Shown one piece after another: positions 1 to 8,556 of a stretch of 64,000 nt of DNA. Position 1 is the first letter of the stretch; every line of letters begins with the position of its first letter. The stretch lies in contig NZ_OY970459.1 in assembly GCF_963853665.1 (NCBI RefSeq), positions 5,208,001-5,272,000 on the forward strand. Direction: 5' to 3'. The notes beneath the pieces are model-generated. The model had not been told where the DNA came from and made no database searches. It saw only the letters and a list, made by a program, of their open reading frames with translations. The stretch comes from Mycobacterium decipiens. GTDB taxonomy: Bacteria > Actinomycetota > Actinomycetes > Mycobacteriales > Mycobacteriaceae. The position numbers were made by a program, and so were the translations under genes.

Positions 1-1058
1 GTGGTGCAGTTGGACGTCGACGTCAGCTCGCGATAGGTGCCCTGCGTCGGGACCCAGGCCTCGCAGTCGAACTTGCGCGCGGCCGACGAGCCCAGATCGC
101 CCGCGGCAACGTCGACGACCCGGTACGGGACCTCGATGCGCGCCAGCAACTCGCGCTGCCAGCCCAGCAGGCGTTGATGTTCGGCCTCGGCTTCGGCGGG
201 TGCGCAGTAGACGAAGCCCTCCACCTTGTCGAACTGGTGCACCCGGATGACGCCACGGGTGTCCTTGCCGTAGCTGCCGGCCTCGCGTCGGAAGCACGAC
301 GACCAGCCCGCATAGCGCAGCGGGCCGGCCGACAGATCCAGGATCTCGTCGGCGTGGTAGCCGGCCAGCGGCACTTCGGAGGTGCCCACCAGGTAGAGGT
401 CGTCGACCTGGACCCGGTATACCTCGTCGGCGTGGGCGCCCAGAAATCCGGTCCCGGCCATCACCTCCGGGCGCACCAGCACCGGCGGGATCATCGGGAT
501 AAAGCCATTGTCGACGGCCAGTCGCAGCGCCAGTTGCAGCAGACCCAGCTGCAGCAGCGCGCCCTGGCCGGTCAGGAAGTAGAACCGCGAGCCGGAAACC
601 TTCGCGCCGCGCGCCATGTCGATGAGGCCCAGTGCTTCGCCGAGTTCCAGGTGGTCCTTCGGGTTCTCGAGCTGCGGTGGCTCGCCGACGATATCCAGAA
701 CCGCGTAGTCGTCCTCCCCGCCCGGGGGTACCCCGGCCACGATGACATTGGAGATCGCCATGTGTGCCGCGGTGAACGCCTTCTCCGCTTCGGCCTGGCT
801 CGCCTGGGCGGCTTTGACCTGTTCGGCGAGTTCCTTGGCACGCTGCAGCAGCGTCGGGCGCTCCTGAGCTGACGCGGCGCCGACGCTCTTGCTGACCCTC
901 TTCTGCTCACCGCGCAGCGAGTCCGCTGCCGAGATCGCGTCCCGGCGGGCGGCGTCAGCCGTCAGCAGGGCATCCACCAGCGCCGGGTCCTCGCCGCGGC
1001 TGAGTTGCGAGCGGCGTACGGCGTCGGGGTTTTCGCGAAGCAGCTTCAGGTCGATCAC
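1..1058 (-). CDS. serS: Seryl-tRNA synthetase, partial (3' end outside window)
   Basis: Class II aminoacyl-tRNA synthetase that charges tRNA-Ser with serine in the cytosol. The start is a GTG (1058-1056) giving [18 protein letters not shown], the usual N-terminal long-helix arm. About 352 codons are present out of roughly 419 in mycobacterial SerS, so the last class II motif is missing. The coiled-coil arm covers about residues 28-105. Motif 2 is visible as FRREAGS followed by [12 protein letters not shown]. The reading frame runs cleanly off the window edge in a TSTSNC segment typical of the active site. It is divergent from the next gene, with about 120 bp between them. Confidence 0.97.
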   Translation of the reverse strand, partial: MIDLKLLRENPDAVRRSQLSRGEDPALVDALLTADAARRDAISAADSLRGEQKRVSKSVGAASAQERPTLLQRAKELAEQVKAAQASQAEAEKAFTAAHMAISNVIVAGVPPGGEDDYAVLDIVGEPPQLENPKDHLELGEALGLIDMARGAKVSGSRFYFLTGQGALLQLGLLQLALRLAVDNGFIPMIPPVLVRPEVMAGTGFLGAHADEVYRVQVDDLYLVGTSEVPLAGYHADEILDLSAGPLRYAGWSSCFRREAGSYGKDTRGVIRVHQFDKVEGFVYCAPAEAEAEHQRLLGWQRELLARIEVPYRVVDVAAGDLGSSAARKFDCEAWVPTQGTYRELTSTSNCT

Positions 1059-1181
1059 GGCCGCAAGACTACTTTTGCCGCCGAACCGGGGTGGCGCCAG
1101 CCGGCCGCGTAACCGCCGTGCAAAAGTCCCGCAAGATGACAACTGCAACATTGGTCACGCGGCCGCTCCAGGCCTGTCAGA

Positions 1182-2534
1182 ATGGAGCGGATGTTGGACG
1201 CGCCCGAGCAGGAACCCGCAGATCCCGGCGACCCCGCCGGCGAACCCGCCAGCCCCCCGGACGGGGTAGCGGAACAGCTCCTGGCCCGATCCCGGTGGCC
1301 GCGTGCCCTGCAGGCGACAGCAACCCGGCGAGCGCTGCTACTCACCGCTTTGGGCGGCCTGCTGATCGCCGGGCTGGTCACCGCGATTCCCGTCGTCGGC
1401 ACCGGGCCGGGGCGGCTGGCCGGCTATATCGACGGCACTGCCAGGCCCAACACCGGCGCCAAGAGCAACGGCACCTTCAACCGCGCTGCCAGCGGGGACT
1501 GTCTGATGTGGCCGGACGGCACGCCGGAGTCCGCCGTCATCGTCAGCTGCGCCGACGACCACCGGTTCGAAGTCGCCGAGTCCATCGACATGCGGACGTT
1601 CCCCGGCTCGGAGTACGGGCCCAACGCCGCTCCCCCGTCGCCCGCCCGCATTCAGCAGATCAGCGAGGAGCAGTGCGAGGCTGCCGTGCGCCGCTACCTC
1701 GGCGCAAAGTTCGATCCCAACAGCAAATTCACCATCAGCATGCTGTGGCCCGGCGACCGGGCATGGCGGCAGGCTGGCGAGCGCCGCATGCTCTGCGGCG
1801 TGCACTCGCCCGGTCCGAACAACCAGCAGCTCGTCTTTAAAGGCAAGGTCGCCGACATCGACCAGTCCAAGGTCTGGCCGGCCGGCACCTGCCTGGGTAT
1901 CGACTCCACCACCAACCAGCCGATCGACGTTCCGGTGGACTGCGCGGCACCGCACGCAATGGAAGTCTCCGGCACGGTCAATCTGTCCGAGAAGTTTCCC
2001 GATGCGCTGCCCGCCGAACCCGAGCAGGACGGGTTTATCAAGGACGCGTGCACCCGGATGACGAATGCCTACCTGGCGCCCATCAAGTTGCGCACCACCA
2101 CGCTGACGCTGATCTACCCCACGCTATCGCTGCCCAGTTGGTCGGCGGGTAGTCGAGAGGTCGCGTGCAGCATCGGGGCGACGCTCGGCAACGGGGGCTG
2201 GGCAACCCTGGTGAACAGCGCCAAGGGGGACCTGTTGATCAACGGCCAGCCTCCGATACCCCCGCCCGACATTCCCGAAGAGCGGCTCAATCTGCCGCCG
2301 ATTCCGGTGCAGCTGCCGACATCTCAACCCGCCGCCCCACCGCAACAATTCCCGAGTAACCCGCCGGGCAATCAGCACCTCCCGAACCAACAACCCGTGG
2401 TGACGCCCACCCGGGCACCCGGATCGCCAACTCCGGCGGCTCCCGCGCCGCAGGCACCGGCCGAGACCCAGCCACCCCCCGCGGACGCCGGGGCGCCGGC
2501 GCCCGGGGCCGCTGAGCCCGCACCGGCGGGCTAA
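1182..2534 (+). CDS. Septum-formation-domain membrane protein (Rv3835-like)
   Basis: 450-residue single-pass membrane protein of unknown exact role, similar to Rv3835 of M. tuberculosis. Residues 1-45 are acidic and cytosolic. A hydrophobic segment (RALLLTALGGLLIAGLVTAI, about 48-70) spans the membrane. The extracytoplasmic part carries a repeated CxxW/CADxHxxEV pattern (CLMWPDGT, CADDHRFEVAES and CAAPHAMEVSGTV) that I associate with the septum-formation (Septum_form) family. The last about 90 residues are Pro/Ala-rich. ATG codons at 1182 and 1191 are both possible starts. It ends 4 bp before the GTG of the zincin gene, suggesting co-transcription. A role in the cell envelope or septum is inferred from the family name only. 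Confidence 0.85.
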   Translation: MERMLDAPEQEPADPGDPAGEPASPPDGVAEQLLARSRWPRALQATATRRALLLTALGGLLIAGLVTAIPVVGTGPGRLAGYIDGTARPNTGAKSNGTFNRAASGDCLMWPDGTPESAVIVSCADDHRFEVAESIDMRTFPGSEYGPNAAPPSPARIQQISEEQCEAAVRRYLGAKFDPNSKFTISMLWPGDRAWRQAGERRMLCGVHSPGPNNQQLVFKGKVADIDQSKVWPAGTCLGIDSTTNQPIDVPVDCAAPHAMEVSGTVNLSEKFPDALPAEPEQDGFIKDACTRMTNAYLAPIKLRTTTLTLIYPTLSLPSWSAGSREVACSIGATLGNGGWATLVNSAKGDLLINGQPPIPPPDIPEERLNLPPIPVQLPTSQPAAPPQQFPSNPPGNQHLPNQQPVVTPTRAPGSPTPAAPAPQAPAETQPPPADAGAPAPGAAEPAPAG

Positions 2535-2538
2535 CCGG

Positions 2539-2889
2539 GTGGCAGTGCGGATGGACCCGCAGCGGTTCGACGACCTGGTCTCCGACGCACTCGACCTGAT
2601 TCCGCCCGAATTGGCGGCCGCCATGGACAACGTCGTGGTGTTGGTCGCCGACCGCCACCCGCGGGACAACGATCTGCTCGGGCTGTACGAAGGGGTGGCG
2701 TTGACCGAGCGGGACTCCGATTACGCCGGATCGTTGCCGGACGCCATCACGATCTATCGGGACGCGCTGTTGGACACCTGCGACTCCGCGGACGAGGTCG
2801 TCGAGCAGGTGGCGATCACGGTGATCCATGAGATCGCCCACCACTTTGGCATCGATGACGAACGCCTGGACCAACTGGGTTGGGGGTGA
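2539..2889 (+). CDS. Minimal zincin-like metallopeptidase (Rv3836-like)
   Basis: 116-residue protein of the small bacterial zincin family (DUF1025/Zincin_1). The core motif HEIAHHFGIDDERL near residues 96-109 contains the HExxH zinc site and the downstream helix expected of that fold. There is no signal peptide, so it is presumably cytosolic; substrates are unknown. It starts with GTG (2539), only 4 bp after the previous stop codon, so translation is probably coupled with the septum-formation-domain gene. The length fits the family. Confidence 0.85.
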   Translation: MAVRMDPQRFDDLVSDALDLIPPELAAAMDNVVVLVADRHPRDNDLLGLYEGVALTERDSDYAGSLPDAITIYRDALLDTCDSADEVVEQVAITVIHEIAHHFGIDDERLDQLGWG

Positions 2890-2951
2890 ACCACCAGCGC
2901 CCCCGGGCGCGGCATCCCGGATTCGACGGCGCGCGGTGCTATGAACGGCTC

Positions 2952-3185
2952 ATGAGCACGGACTGCCGCGACTGCCGGGCAGGCTTGGAGCACTGCCACG
3001 GCACCATCATTCGTCATGCTGAAGGCCCGCTGCATCACCGCGCGGAATGCATCGAGCGGGACTGCGTCAGCCCCGACCTGTTACCGCACGCCTTCGCGGT
3101 GGACTGCAGTGCCGTCGGCTGCGGATGCGCTCAATCGGTCGCGCCAACCGGGCTGGTCCGATCAGCCCATCGGGTCAGTGCTTGA
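2952..3185 (+). CDS. Small Cys/His-rich protein, unknown function
   Basis: 77-residue ORF starting at ATG 2952. The first about 55 residues hold a strikingly regular set of metal-ligand-type residues: CRDC, EHCHG, AEC, RDC and VDC followed by VGCGC. This arrangement suggests a small zinc-binding protein. The C-terminal about 15 residues after GCGC look less constrained and overlap the 3' end of the convergent phosphoglycerate-mutase-like gene by 24 bp. No clear Shine-Dalgarno sequence is visible. I have the impression that similar short proteins occur in other mycobacteria, but I cannot confirm it, and the function is unknown. Confidence 0.5.
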   Translation: MSTDCRDCRAGLEHCHGTIIRHAEGPLHHRAECIERDCVSPDLLPHAFAVDCSAVGCGCAQSVAPTGLVRSAHRVSA

Positions 3186-3860
3186 CGTCACCGCCTCGAT
3201 AACCGGGCTGGCCGGGTGTTCGGCGGGCTCAGGATAGAACGGCGGCGTCCGCACGCCCCACCGCACACAGCTCCACCGCCCGTCGGTTATCGGGGCCAGC
3301 ACCACCGACTCGGCGTTGTCCAGGTGGTTGTCCAGCACAAAGCTGCCATCCACCCCGGCGAGCACCGCGGAGGCTAGCCGGATCGCCGCGCCATGGCTGA
3401 CGACGACGATGTCGCCGTCCCAGTCGTCGTCGTCGAGGTAGCGCATGCGCAGGTCCGCCAGCACCGGTAGATAGCGATCCAAGACGTCGTTGGCGGTCTC
3501 ACCGCCTGGCAGTTGCGCATCCAGTTCCCCGCGATGCCAGCGGCTGTAGATGGCGTTGAACACCGCGACCGCCTCGTCGTCGTTGCGGTTTTCCAGCTCC
3601 CCGACCTGTACCTCGTGAATACCGGCAAATTCGTGGGCCACCACGTCGAGCTCGGCGGCGATCACCGCGGCCGTCTCCGAGGCCCGAATGGCCACCGAGT
3701 GCGCGAGCATGGCCGGCCGGCGACAATCGGCACGCGCGAACGCCCTGGCTTGATCGCGCCCCAGCGGTGTCAGCGCTGCCCCCGGTGGCAACGTGTCCAA
3801 CCTGCGCTCGACGTTGCCATAGGACTGGCCGTGCCGCAGCAGCACCAAACGACCGCTCAT
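3162..3860 (-). CDS. Histidine phosphatase / phosphoglycerate mutase family protein (Rv3837c-like)
   Basis: 232-residue cytosolic protein of the histidine phosphatase superfamily. The phosphohistidine signature LRHGQS is at residues 8-13, a family Glu region follows (VQVGELENR), and the second catalytic His is in VVSHGAAIR near residue 153. Its start codon overlaps the pheA stop by 4 bp (ATGA at 3860-3857), so the two are one translationally coupled operon. The substrate cannot be told from sequence; a broad-specificity phosphatase is as likely as a mutase. It is convergent with the Cys-rich small ORF. Confidence 0.88.
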   Translation of the reverse strand: MSGRLVLLRHGQSYGNVERRLDTLPPGAALTPLGRDQARAFARADCRRPAMLAHSVAIRASETAAVIAAELDVVAHEFAGIHEVQVGELENRNDDEAVAVFNAIYSRWHRGELDAQLPGGETANDVLDRYLPVLADLRMRYLDDDDWDGDIVVVSHGAAIRLASAVLAGVDGSFVLDNHLDNAESVVLAPITDGRWSCVRWGVRTPPFYPEPAEHPASPVIEAVTSSTDPMG

Positions 3861-4840
3861 GCCGCGGACCCGCCGCCGTCGGTACTAGCCCGAGCTTGCT
3901 CGGGCTTGCCGGCCAGCAGCCGCGCCAGCCAAGTTGCCGCCTCGTCCACCGGCGGCGGCACCACCCCGGTGGCCAACCCCGTCGGCCAGGAACCCAGGTA
4001 TCGCACATCAGCACAACGCCGGTGCAACGCTTTGAGTGCCTCGGCGACGGCGACGTCGTCGATGTGGCCAACACAATCCACGAAGAACAGGTAGGTGCCC
4101 AGTTCGGTACGGGTAGGCCGGGATTCGATCCGAGTGAGGTCGATGCCGCGGATGCCGAACTCGGCCAGCGCAGCGACCAGCGCGCCCGGCGCGTTGTCGA
4201 TGCGCAACACTGCCGAGGTGCGATCGGCTCCGGTACGCGCCGGTGGCGGCCCGGGCTGGCCAACCAGGACGAATCGGGTGCGGGCGTTGGCTTCGTCGAC
4301 GACACCGTCGGCCAGGGCCGCCAATCCCCAGTGCGTGGCCGCCAGCGGCGAGGTCACCGCGGCGTCGACCAAGCCGTCAGCCACCTGCCGGGCCGCGTCG
4401 GCATTGGAGTAAGCCGGCCGCAGCTCGGCGCCGGGCAGATGAGCCGCCAGCCAGTGCCGCACCTGTGCGGCCGCGACCGGGAAGGCCGCCACGGTCCGCA
4501 CGTCACCGGCCCCAGGGCTGGCTTCGCGGCCCGGTTTGACCACGATGCTGAACGCGACGTCCAGCGTGGTCTCGGCGAACACTTGCAGGGGCGAACCGGC
4601 GGCCAGGCCATCCAAGGTGGGCATCACGGAGCCGTCGATCGAGTTCTCGATCGGCACGCAGGCATAGTCCGCACCACCATCGCGGACCGCATCCAGCGCT
4701 GCGGGCGTGCTCTCGATCGGTAGCCGCTGCAGGGCATCGGGCCCAGTTTCGGGTATCAGGCCGGCCGCGGTCATCCGGACCAGCGCTGCCTCGGTGAATG
4801 TCCCCTCCGGACCGAGGTAAGCGATGCGGGCCACGCCCAC
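3857..4840 (-). CDS. pheA: Prephenate dehydratase
   Basis: Converts prephenate to phenylpyruvate in phenylalanine biosynthesis. The protein opens with the family signature RIAYLGPEGTFTEAAL. The two-lobed PDT domain covers about residues 5-195 and includes VPIENSIDGSV and TSPLAATHWGL. A C-terminal ACT regulatory domain begins near residue 210 (GALVAALAEFGIRGIDLTRIESRP), expected to bind Phe for feedback control. A GTG at 4840 or the in-frame GTG two codons on could be the start. It is followed with 4-bp overlap by the phosphatase-like gene and lies divergent to the IdeR-box gene. Length (327) fits mycobacterial PheA. Confidence 0.96.
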   Translation of the reverse strand: MGVARIAYLGPEGTFTEAALVRMTAAGLIPETGPDALQRLPIESTPAALDAVRDGGADYACVPIENSIDGSVMPTLDGLAAGSPLQVFAETTLDVAFSIVVKPGREASPGAGDVRTVAAFPVAAAQVRHWLAAHLPGAELRPAYSNADAARQVADGLVDAAVTSPLAATHWGLAALADGVVDEANARTRFVLVGQPGPPPARTGADRTSAVLRIDNAPGALVAALAEFGIRGIDLTRIESRPTRTELGTYLFFVDCVGHIDDVAVAEALKALHRRCADVRYLGSWPTGLATGVVPPPVDEAATWLARLLAGKPEQARASTDGGGSAA

Positions 4841-4894
4841 AACCCTAACGGCGCACCACGCGCCGCCAACTCTTGCGACCCGACCCGATCTTAG

Positions 4895-4913
4895 TTAACT
4901 TAGGCTTACCTAA
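4895..4913 (+). promoter_or_regulatory. IdeR iron box upstream of the DUF2470 gene
   Basis: The 19-mer TTAACTTAGGCTTACCTAA matches the IdeR consensus TTAGGTTAGGCTAACCTAA at most positions and is nearly palindromic. It ends 17 bp before the ATG, so an iron-loaded IdeR bound here would block initiation. The M. tuberculosis equivalent (Rv3839) is, to my knowledge, an IdeR-regulated gene. Confidence 0.85.
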
Positions 4914-4930
4914 GCAGATAAGGAGCCGTG

Positions 4931-5707
4931 ATGCCGCCGCTGACTAGTCCCGCGCCGACGACTGCCGAACGCATTCGCAGCGCCTGCGCGCGGGCCGGGG
5001 GTGCCCTGCTGGCGGTCGAGCGGCAGGATCCGGTCGCGATACCGATACACCACCTGATGTACGACGGGTCTTTCGCCGTTGCGGTTCCGGTCGATCGTGG
5101 CGGCGTGGCCGGATCGCAAGCGCTGCTGGAGTTGACCGACTACGCGCCGCTGCCGGTACGTGAACCCGTCCGTTCGCTGGTGTGGGTCCGCGGCAGCCTC
5201 CACCATTTCCCACGGGCGACGCTGGCCGAGACGCTTGACCTGATCGCCGCGGAGAATCCGAATCCGGCGCTGCTGCAAGTCGAGAACCCGAGGTCCGGGC
5301 CCCCCAACGAGGCGCAGTCCCGGTACACGCTGTTGCGGCTCGAGATCGAATCCGTGGTGGTGACCGACGCCACCGGCGCCGAGCCCGTCACCGTCGCGGA
5401 TCTGCTCACGGCTCGGCCCGACCCGTTCTGCGAAATCGAATCGACCTTGCTCTGGCATCTGACCACCGCCCACAACGATGTGGTGGCGCGGCTGGTTTCC
5501 AGGCTGCCGGCACCGCTGCGACGCGGGCTGGTTCGCCCCCTTGGTCTCGACCGGTACGGCGTTCGGTTTCGCGTCGAAGATCACGACGGCGATCGCGACA
5601 TCCGGCTGCCGTTCCACAAGCCGGTGGACGACATGACCGGGTTAAGCCATGCCATCCGGGTGCTGATGGGTTGCCCATTCCGCAATGGGCTGCGCGCTCG
5701 CCGGTAG
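4931..5707 (+). CDS. DUF2470-domain protein, iron-regulated (Rv3839-like)
   Basis: 258-residue cytosolic protein related to Rv3839. ATG 4931 is chosen because AGGAG (4921-4925) sits 5 nt upstream; the GTG at 4928 would be too close. The N-terminal about 140 residues resemble the split-barrel part of HugZ-type haem-utilisation proteins. The C-terminal region (PFCEIESTLLWHLTTAHNDVV then LGLDRYGVRFRVE and IRLPFHKPVDD) is typical of DUF2470, with His residues that could contact haem. The IdeR box predicts expression under iron limitation. Haem or iron handling is inferred from family and regulation; no reaction is established. Confidence 0.88.
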   Translation: MPPLTSPAPTTAERIRSACARAGGALLAVERQDPVAIPIHHLMYDGSFAVAVPVDRGGVAGSQALLELTDYAPLPVREPVRSLVWVRGSLHHFPRATLAETLDLIAAENPNPALLQVENPRSGPPNEAQSRYTLLRLEIESVVVTDATGAEPVTVADLLTARPDPFCEIESTLLWHLTTAHNDVVARLVSRLPAPLRRGLVRPLGLDRYGVRFRVEDHDGDRDIRLPFHKPVDDMTGLSHAIRVLMGCPFRNGLRARR

Positions 5708-5775
5708 CGGACGCGCCCGCCGCTGGGCCGTGCCGGCTGGCTGCGCGCAACGACTCGACCACGTAGGTTGTCCGG

Positions 5776-6960
5776 GTGAACGGCGATCGATCAGCGCAAC
5801 CGCCGGGACAGCAACAACCTCCAAGACCTGTGCCGCCCGCGGCGCGGCGCGAACCCTCGCAGGTGATTCGCCGCGACACGAATCCGCCGCGACCGGTAGT
5901 CGCACCGCCCTCGGTGCGGTTGCGGCCCGCCCGGCGGCCGAATCGCCCGCCGCCGCGCCCGGTCGTATCGAGGGCGCGCCGCCGCACACGTGGCAAGCGC
6001 CGCTGGGGCCGGGCGTTGGCGGCAAGTCTGCTCGTGGGTCTGCTCCTGGCCGGTGCCGGCATCCTCGCCGGGGCGGTTTGGCTCGACACCACGCTGCATC
6101 GCGAGGCAGTGTTCACCGACTACGCCGATCGGCCCGGAACCGGCCGCGGCAGCAATTGGCTGCTGGTCGGTTCCGACAGTCGTGCCGGCCTGTCCCCCGA
6201 GCGGCAGCAGGAACTGGCTACCGGCGGCGACATCGGCAGCGGGCGCACCGACACGATTCTGCTGGTGCACGTGCCGGGATTCGCCTCTGCCAACCCGACG
6301 ACACTGGTGTCGATCCCGCGCGACTCCTATGTGGGAATCCCCGGTCACGGCCGGGACAAGATTAACGCCGCGTTCGCGTTGGGCGGGGCTCAATTGCTGA
6401 CACAGACGGTCGAGCTGGCCACCGGGCTGCGCCTCGACCACTACGCCGAGGTCGGATTCAGCGGATTCGCCGACCTCGTTGATGCGTTCGGCGGGATTAC
6501 CATGTGCCCGCCCGAACCGATCGGCGATCCGTTGGCCGGCATTGACCTACCGGCTGGCTGCCAGACGCTCAACGGGCGCACAGCGTTGGGTTACGTCCGG
6601 ACTCGGGCAACACCGCGGGCCGATCTGGACCGGATGGTCAACCAACGGCAGTTCATGTCGGCGCTACTACACCGGGTTGCAACCCCGGCTGTGTGGCTCA
6701 ATCCGTGGCGCTGGTACGCGGTGCCGCGGGCGGCCGCCGGCTCGCTGATCGTTGACCAGGGTGACCACGTATGGGACCTGGCCCGACTCGGCTGGGCGCT
6801 GCACGGGCAGACCACCCCGATGACCGTCCCCATCGGGGAGCTCACCGACAGCGGCGCGGGCTCGGTGGTGGTGTGGAACCATCACGCGGCCGGCGAGTTG
6901 TTCGACGCGCTGGCCTCCGACGCGCCGGTGCCGGCCGCCGCCCTCGACGGACAGCTGTAG
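5776..6960 (+). CDS. LytR-CpsA-Psr (LCP) family membrane protein (full-length Rv3840 locus)
   Basis: 394-residue membrane-anchored LCP protein; the family transfers polymers such as arabinogalactan onto peptidoglycan from lipid carriers. Residues 1-90 are Pro/Arg-rich and cytosolic, followed by a transmembrane segment (ALAASLLVGLLLAGAGILAG). The LCP core shows SNWLLVGSDSR, GRTDTILLVHV, LVSIPRDSYVGIPGHGRDKINAAF, the family's phosphate- and Mg-binding motifs. A GTG at 5776 starts it, 68 bp after the DUF2470 gene. From memory the M. tuberculosis counterpart is annotated much shorter, so this may be the intact form. No frameshift is seen. Confidence 0.85.
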   Translation: MNGDRSAQPPGQQQPPRPVPPAARREPSQVIRRDTNPPRPVVAPPSVRLRPARRPNRPPPRPVVSRARRRTRGKRRWGRALAASLLVGLLLAGAGILAGAVWLDTTLHREAVFTDYADRPGTGRGSNWLLVGSDSRAGLSPERQQELATGGDIGSGRTDTILLVHVPGFASANPTTLVSIPRDSYVGIPGHGRDKINAAFALGGAQLLTQTVELATGLRLDHYAEVGFSGFADLVDAFGGITMCPPEPIGDPLAGIDLPAGCQTLNGRTALGYVRTRATPRADLDRMVNQRQFMSALLHRVATPAVWLNPWRWYAVPRAAAGSLIVDQGDHVWDLARLGWALHGQTTPMTVPIGELTDSGAGSVVVWNHHAAGELFDALASDAPVPAAALDGQL

Positions 6961-7051
6961 CGACGCTGCTTCTCCACGAATTCAACCGCCTCGATGTGCT
7001 CCACGCCGCAAATTCGGGCGAAAAGCATAGGCCTTTTCACCATAGCCATGC

Positions 7052-7070
7052 TTTACTTAGGCAAACCTGC
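7052..7070 (+). promoter_or_regulatory. IdeR-like box 1 upstream of bfrB
   Basis: TTTACTTAGGCAAACCTGC matches the IdeR 19-mer at 13 positions, including the TTAGGC...AACCT core. It lies about 105-125 bp upstream of the bfrB ATG. In M. tuberculosis IdeR activates bfrB from upstream tandem sites; this arrangement fits that. Confidence 0.6.
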
Positions 7071-7103
7071 CCTCAATAGGAGGGCCATTCTTGGCTGCGC
7101 TAT

Positions 7104-7122
7104 GTAGGAAAGCCTTTCCTGA
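7104..7122 (+). promoter_or_regulatory. IdeR-like box 2 upstream of bfrB
   Basis: GTAGGAAAGCCTTTCCTGA contains the near-perfect palindrome AGGAAAG-C-CTTTCCT and matches the IdeR consensus at 12 of 19 positions. Its start is 52 bp downstream of the start of box 1, about five helical turns, so two IdeR dimer pairs could bind on the same face. Confidence 0.55.
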
Positions 7123-7175
7123 GTAAGTAATACCTTCGTTGCTTACCGCCACCTACCTGCGCTAACCTGCATTCT

Positions 7176-7721
7176 ATGACAGAATATGACGGTCCCAAGA
7201 CAAAATTCCATGCATTAATGCAAGAACAGATTTACAACGAATTCACCGCGGCACAACAATATGTGGCGATCGCAGTTTATTTCGACAGCGAGGACCTGCC
7301 TCAGTTGGCGAAACATTTTTACGGCCAAGCAATCGAGGAACGAAACCACGCGATGATGCTGGTGCAACATCTACTCGACCGCGACCTGCGGGTCGAGATC
7401 CCCGGCGTGGACACGGTGCACAACCAGTTCGACCGACCACGCGAGGCATTGGCGCTGGCACTCGATCAGGAACGCGCGGTCACCGACCAGGTCGGTCGGC
7501 TGACAGCCGTGGCGCGCGACGAGGGCGACTTCCTCGGCGAGCAGTTCATGCAGTGGTTCTTGCAGGAGCAGATCGAAGAGGTGGCCTTGATGTCCACCCT
7601 CCTGCGGGTTGCCGATCGAGCCGGGGCCAACCTGTTCGAACTGGAGAACTTCGTCGCGCGCGAGGTGGATCGGGCCCCGGCCGCATCGGGCGCCCCGCAC
7701 GTTGCCGGCGGCCACCTCTAG
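7176..7721 (+). CDS. bfrB: Bacterioferritin-like ferritin BfrB
   Basis: 181-residue non-haem ferritin that stores iron in a 24-subunit cytosolic shell. The ferroxidase ligands are in place: E22 (NEFTAAQQY), E55 and H58 (EERNH), and the later Glu/Gln cluster in QWFLQEQIEEVA. The C-terminal tail (about residues 165-181) is the extension seen in mycobacterial BfrB. No Shine-Dalgarno sequence precedes ATG 7176; instead TAACCT (7163-7168) could be a -10 box placing the transcript start at or next to the ATG. Two IdeR-like boxes lie upstream. It is convergent with glpQ1, 10 bp away. Confidence 0.97.
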   Translation: MTEYDGPKTKFHALMQEQIYNEFTAAQQYVAIAVYFDSEDLPQLAKHFYGQAIEERNHAMMLVQHLLDRDLRVEIPGVDTVHNQFDRPREALALALDQERAVTDQVGRLTAVARDEGDFLGEQFMQWFLQEQIEEVALMSTLLRVADRAGANLFELENFVAREVDRAPAASGAPHVAGGHL

Positions 7722-7731
7722 GGCGGACCGA

Positions 7732-8556
7732 TCAGCTCCCGTTAGCCCGCCGATCTGCCAACCAGGCCTTGGTGCGGCCGGGGTGATGAGTACCAATCCA
7801 GGCCACTCCGACCTCCCGGCAAAAGTCGATGTCCTCGTACTCGTCGACGTTCCAGCAGTACACCGCCCGGCCCTGTGCCGCGGAGCGATCGACGAGTTGC
7901 GGGTATTCCTTCAACGCGGGCAACGAGGGTCCTACCGCGGTTGCCCCGACGGCGGTGGCCGCACCGCTGGTCAGGTACCGGGCGGTCCTGCCGAGCAACA
8001 CCGTCGGCAGCAGCGGTGCAGCCCGCCGGATCCGCCAGACCGCGGCCGCCGAAAACGACATCACCACCGCACGGGACCGGTCGGCGGAGGCGGGCGCGGC
8101 GATACCGAAGCGGTGCAGCAGCGCCAGCAGCTTGTTCTCCACTAGCGAGCCATAGCGGACGGGATGTTTGGTCTCGATGAAGATCTTCACCGGCCGGTGC
8201 CAGTCGAGAACCAGCGAAACCAGCGCGTCCAGCGTCAGCAGACTCGTGTCGCCATGCGAACCGTCCGGGCGCCAGCTGTCGTGCCACGCGCCGTACTCCA
8301 ATTCGCGTAGCTGGGCCAGGGTCATCGTGCTGACCAAACCAGCTCCCGTCGAGGTCCGGTCCAGCCGGCGGTCGTGCACACAAACCAGATGGCCGTCGCG
8401 GGTCAACCGCACATCACATTCCACGCCGTCGGCGCCTTCTTTGAGCGCCAGGTCATAGGCGGAAAGAGTGTGCTCCGGCCGGGCGGCCGACGCACCGCGG
8501 TGGGCAACCACAAAGGGATGTCCGGCGAGCACCTCGTCGGCCCACGTCATGTCCAC
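7732..8556 (-). CDS. glpQ1: Glycerophosphodiester phosphodiesterase GlpQ1
   Basis: 274-residue GDPD-family enzyme that hydrolyses glycerophosphodiesters to glycerol-3-phosphate and an alcohol. Catalytic and metal-binding motifs are visible: AHRGAS near residue 19, VECDVRLTRDGHLVCVHDRRLDRTS around residues 46-69, and a C-terminal WNVDEYEDI. There is no signal peptide, so it probably acts in the cytosol. Its first base coincides with the last base of the DUF4328 gene upstream on the same strand, indicating an operon. Confidence 0.93.
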   Translation of the reverse strand: MDMTWADEVLAGHPFVVAHRGASAARPEHTLSAYDLALKEGADGVECDVRLTRDGHLVCVHDRRLDRTSTGAGLVSTMTLAQLRELEYGAWHDSWRPDGSHGDTSLLTLDALVSLVLDWHRPVKIFIETKHPVRYGSLVENKLLALLHRFGIAAPASADRSRAVVMSFSAAAVWRIRRAAPLLPTVLLGRTARYLTSGAATAVGATAVGPSLPALKEYPQLVDRSAAQGRAVYCWNVDEYEDIDFCREVGVAWIGTHHPGRTKAWLADRRANGS

